From an uncultured Clostridia bacterium (GTDB lineage Bacteria > Bacillota > Clostridia > Oscillospirales > Acutalibacteraceae): DNA of 17,362 nucleotides. Made by a program: the position numbers and the translations under genes. Shown in pieces: positions 15,022 through 17,362 of the stretch. A model generated the notes under the pieces. The model worked only from the letters and a program-made list of their open reading frames with translations, did no database searches and was not told where the DNA came from. The number at the start of each line of letters is the position of its first letter. The stretch's first letter is position 1. The stretch covers positions 1-17,362 of the forward strand of contig CAMFTS010000016.1 in the NCBI GenBank assembly GCA_945988915.1, written 5' to 3'.

Positions 15022-15684
15022 ATGAAAGAAAATACGAAAACTCATAACAGCATCACAGAAATGGTATTTATCCTTGACCGTTCAGGCTCAATGACAGGTC
15101 TTGAAAGGGACACAATCGGTGGTTTTAATTCACTGATTAAAAAGCAGAAAAAGCAAGATGGCAAATGCTATGTTTCAACTGTGCTATTCGACCATGAAAT
15201 TCAGGTTGTGCATGACAGAGTTGAGCTTGCAGACATCAAGCCTATGACGGATAATGACTACTTCGTTCGTGGCTGTACTGCACTTATTGATGCTATCGGC
15301 GGTGCAATTCATCATATCAAGAATATACATAAGTATGCAAGGAAAGAGGATGTTCCCGAGCATACAATGTTTGTCATTATTACCGACGGATATGAAAATG
15401 CAAGTAAAAAGTATTCAAGCGATCAGGTGAAAAAGATGATAGAGCACGAAAAAGAAAAGTACGGCTGGGAATTTCTTTTTATAGGTGCCAACATTGATGC
15501 AGTTGAAACTGCCAAGCATTTCGGAATTAACGAGGACAGAGCGGTCAATTATCACGCAGACGGACAGGGTACAGAGCTCGTTTATGATACTGTTGCAACT
15601 GCTTGCTGTAATTTAAGAGCCTGTGCACCGCTGACTGCAGATTGGTCAGAAGCAATCAATGAGGATTTTAATTCAAGAAAATAG
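15022..15684 (+). CDS. Stand-alone von Willebrand factor A (vWA) domain protein
   Basis: 220 residues, essentially one vWA domain. The metal-ion-dependent adhesion site is complete: D19-x-S21-x-S23 in L-D-R-S-G-S-M, T86 in G-C-T-A-L-I-D-A, and D122 in I-I-T-D-G-Y-E-N. It has no signal peptide or membrane helix, so it is intracellular, unlike adhesins. It belongs with the TerY/CoxE-like cytoplasmic vWA proteins that hold partners together through a bound divalent metal. ATG 15022 has AAAGGAG 8 bases upstream. An upstream in-frame ATG at 14974 lies inside the inverted repeat and has no SD. Its 91-base distance from the macro-domain gene and shared direction suggest a functional pair. The partner and process are unknown. 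Confidence 0.88.
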   Translation: MKENTKTHNSITEMVFILDRSGSMTGLERDTIGGFNSLIKKQKKQDGKCYVSTVLFDHEIQVVHDRVELADIKPMTDNDYFVRGCTALIDAIGGAIHHIKNIHKYARKEDVPEHTMFVIITDGYENASKKYSSDQVKKMIEHEKEKYGWEFLFIGANIDAVETAKHFGINEDRAVNYHADGQGTELVYDTVATACCNLRACAPLTADWSEAINEDFNSRK

Positions 15685-15750
15685 TATTATATCCTTTTTG
15701 TAAAAATACTTAATGAGCAATTATTAAACATTTGTGCATTGAAAAGGTAA

Positions 15751-15924
15751 TGGATTTCTGACGGCTCAATGAAAAAGGACAGCCAAGAATACAAGGATTT
15801 TTCCGATAATTTACTTTGCGTTGCCGAACATACCTGCGGTATGGATGCAAAGACTTTTTTGCTATGTTGCAAACCACCCCTCCGGTTACTTCCGCTTACA
15901 AACACGGTATTACGAATGTGTTGA
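15751..15924 (+). pseudogene. Small coding relic between the vWA and flavoprotein genes
   Basis: An open stretch (57 codons) with an ATG at 15769 but no SD. It reads K-K-D-S-Q-E-Y-K-D-F-S-D-N-L-L, then V-A-E-H-T-C-G-M-D-A-K-T-F-L-L, then an unlikely cysteine/leucine/proline-rich tail, suggesting a frameshift near 15860. The E-H-T-x-G-M-D-x-K-T block resembles a conserved segment of large glycoside-hydrolase-like proteins (possibly DUF5054 type, from memory and unverified). If so, this is a fragment of a gene many times longer. The rest of 15685-16035 holds only the promoter described separately. Confidence 0.35.
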
Positions 15925-15949
15925 ATATAGTACGAATTTGTGATAAAAT
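15921..15949 (+). promoter_or_regulatory. Sigma-A promoter of the TrxR-like flavoprotein
   Basis: TTGAAT (15921-15926), a 17-base spacer and TAAAAT (15944-15949). It would start transcription near 15956, 80 bases before the ATG. Confidence 0.55.
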
Positions 15950-16035
15950 CAGCGTAGCAATAATCGGCATTGAAATTATATAATAAGCTTAAAGATTACA
16001 GGGAAATCGATAATAAAAATTATGTTGGTGATTAT

Positions 16036-16932
16036 ATGAATATGAGTAACAATGAATCAAAAAAAATAATTGATATTTATGATGTTGCAATCATCGGCGC
16101 AGGTCCTGCGGGGCTCTCTGCCGCGCTGACCCTCAAGGTGCATAATAAAAGTATTGTTTGGTTTGGAACAAATACGCTCAGCGACAAGGTCGAAAAATCT
16201 GAAAAGATTGCAAACTATGCCGGTTTTGAAATGATTAGCGGCAAGGAGCTGAATGAAAAATTCAGAAATCAAATCAATACGGCAGGTCTTGAGCTTACCG
16301 ACAAAATGGTAACTCAAATCAGTCACAATAAAAACGGTTATATGGTGCTTGCCGATAACGAAATATACAAGGCAAAAACCGTTCTTTTAGCTATCGGCTC
16401 CGTTCCTGCAAAGGGAATTAAAAACGAGCAGGAATTGTTAGGATACGGCGTCAGCTATTGCGCAACCTGTGACGGTTTTCTTTACAAGGGAAAAACAATT
16501 TCTGTTTTCTGCGGTGCAAAAAGATATGAACACGAGGTTGAATATCTTGCCGAACTTGCCGACAAGGTGTATCTTTACACAACCTATAACGATTCAAAAA
16601 TTGACTTACCTAATGTTGAGGTATTGAAAAAACCGATGAGGGCCGTTTTAGGCGAAAAAAAGGTTGAAGGCATAGAATTGACAAACGGTACAAAAATAAA
16701 TGTTGACGGAGCGTTTTTCCTTCGCAGTGCCGTCGCACCTTCCACTGTTTTAAAAGGACTTGAAACGAACGGCGCACATATTGTTGTAAACCGAAATTGC
16801 GAAACAAATATCTCAGGCTGCTTTGCGGCAGGAGATTGCACAGGCAGACCGTATCAAATTGCAAAGGCCGTTGGCGAAGGTAATGTTGCCGCTCATAAAA
16901 TAGTTGAGTATTTATCGGCGGAAAAACAATGA
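16036..16932 (+). CDS. Thioredoxin-reductase-like FAD flavoprotein lacking NADPH-binding motifs
   Basis: 298 residues. The N-terminal FAD Rossmann motif is I-I-G-A-G-P-A-G-L-S (19-28). The redox pair is C142-A-T-C145 followed by D-G, as in TrxR. The closing FAD motif is C-F-A-A-G-D-C (262-268), then Q-I-A-K-A-V-G-E-G. The central domain is unusual: where TrxB has G-G-G-D-S-A-x-E-E this protein reads F-C-G-A-K-R-Y-E-H-E (158-167), and the H-R-R-x-x-x-R block is replaced by Y-T-T-Y-N-D-S (181-187). Clostridial ferredoxin-dependent and related flavin-thioredoxin reductases lack the same motifs. I start at ATG 16036 (GGTG at 16027-16030). ATG 16042 is also possible, and a frame from TTG 15970 has no SD. 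No thioredoxin gene is adjacent. Confidence 0.85.
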   Translation: MNMSNNESKKIIDIYDVAIIGAGPAGLSAALTLKVHNKSIVWFGTNTLSDKVEKSEKIANYAGFEMISGKELNEKFRNQINTAGLELTDKMVTQISHNKNGYMVLADNEIYKAKTVLLAIGSVPAKGIKNEQELLGYGVSYCATCDGFLYKGKTISVFCGAKRYEHEVEYLAELADKVYLYTTYNDSKIDLPNVEVLKKPMRAVLGEKKVEGIELTNGTKINVDGAFFLRSAVAPSTVLKGLETNGAHIVVNRNCETNISGCFAAGDCTGRPYQIAKAVGEGNVAAHKIVEYLSAEKQ

Positions 16933-16986
16933 TTTCTATAAGAAATACGGTATACAAATTATCTGCTTGTAACAGAATAAAACAAA

Positions 16987-17031
16987 ACTACCCGAAGAAG
17001 AGAAAAACTCTTTTTCGGGTAGTCATTTTTT
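16987..17031 (+). terminator. Strong rho-independent terminator after the flavoprotein gene
   Basis: A 16-bp stem with one G-U pair (16987-17002 with 17008-17023, outer part ACTACCCGAA/TTCGGGTAGT), an AAAAA loop and TTTTTT after CA. Confidence 0.9.
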
Positions 17032-17136
17032 CGCTTTGAAAACGGAGAACTGATTATTATCGGTGCATACCGAAAAGATATTTAATGAACTGCAAAAGAG
17101 CACCTCTTTCGAGCTGATCTTTTTTGTATGTAAGAT

Positions 17137-17362
17137 TCAACTGTAAGTTTTAATTATACTTTCTGCGATTTGCTTTTTTGAAACACATCTGTCCATAGCC
17201 TGTTTTTCAATGTATCTGTGAGCGTCAGGCTCAGACATCTTTAGGCTGTCAATAAGCAGCCACTTGGCACGGTTGACAATTCGTATTTCTTCCATTTTTT
17301 CTTCGATTGTAACCGTTTTCTTTTCAAGATTTCTGAACCGTTCCCTTGTAACCGCAAGCCAC
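17137..17362 (-). CDS. C-terminal ANTAR-domain regulator (partial, N-terminus beyond the window)
   Basis: An open minus-strand frame from the right edge to a TGA at 17139-17137 gives about 74 residues. A charged helix (R-F-R-N-L-E-K-K-T-V-T-I-E-E-K-M) is followed by I-V-N-R-A-K-W-L-L-I-D, then M-S-E-P-D-A-H-R-Y-I-E-K-Q-A-M-D-R and I-A-E-S-I-I. This is the three-helix ANTAR layout of AmiR/NasR regulators: V-x-R-A-K-x-x-L, then the E-x-x-A-x-x-x-I-x-x-x-A-M-x-x helix. ANTAR domains bind paired-hexaloop RNA hairpins and prevent transcription termination, usually behind a receiver or sensor domain, which would lie outside this window. It is convergent with the flavoprotein gene across the terminator. 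The RNA target is not visible here. Confidence 0.85.
   Translation of the reverse strand, partial: WLAVTRERFRNLEKKTVTIEEKMEEIRIVNRAKWLLIDSLKMSEPDAHRYIEKQAMDRCVSKKQIAESIIKTYS

Overview
The window looks like a chromosomal segment of a low-GC gut Clostridia (Ruminococcus/Oscillospiraceae-like). This is inferred from AT-rich intergenic DNA, AGGAGG-type ribosome binding sites, strong sigma-A promoters, and gene content (GPH sugar symporter, GH36 alpha-galactosidase, NSS transporter, single-domain Old Yellow Enzyme, a TrxR-like flavoprotein without NADPH motifs, ANTAR regulator). The species cannot be named from the sequence.

Layout. 1-4710 (+): the end of an unrecognised gene, a GPH-type sugar symporter, a maltose/galactoside-type O-acetyltransferase and a cytoplasmic GH36 alpha-galactosidase, plausibly a small galactoside uptake and hydrolysis neighbourhood. 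4792-5289 (-): GNAT acetyltransferase, divergent from an NSS Na+-dependent (amino acid-type) transporter at 5481-6881 (+). 7035-8497 (-): an OYE-like flavin oxidoreductase followed by a small, apparently frameshifted lipoprotein gene. 8825-8900 (+): tRNA-Thr(CGU) with encoded CCA.

The segment after the tRNA is the most unusual part. The last 25 bases of the tRNA recur exactly at 13303-13327, followed by what looks like the tRNA's original UUCG terminator. A third, degenerate copy (32/36) lies at 13816-13851. The roughly 4.4 kb between the first two copies behaves like a tRNA-integrated island that has lost its integrase. It carries a 1136-residue membrane-anchored zinc-ribbon/M4 (thermolysin-family) metallopeptidase plus decayed coding remnants. 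A compact 148-bp element made of six small hairpins sits just beyond it (13361-13508).

13890-15684 (+): a macro-domain protein with a C-terminal helical, XRE-like domain, then a stand-alone von Willebrand A (MIDAS) protein. The gap between them holds a 22-bp-paired inverted repeat that includes the vWA gene's Shine-Dalgarno sequence. The pair may form a regulated ADP-ribose-linked module, which is the best candidate here for an undescribed system. Next come a small coding relic, a TrxR-like flavoprotein that keeps its CATC redox motif but lacks NADPH-binding signatures, a strong terminator, and on the minus strand the C-terminal part of an ANTAR-domain regulator running off the right edge.
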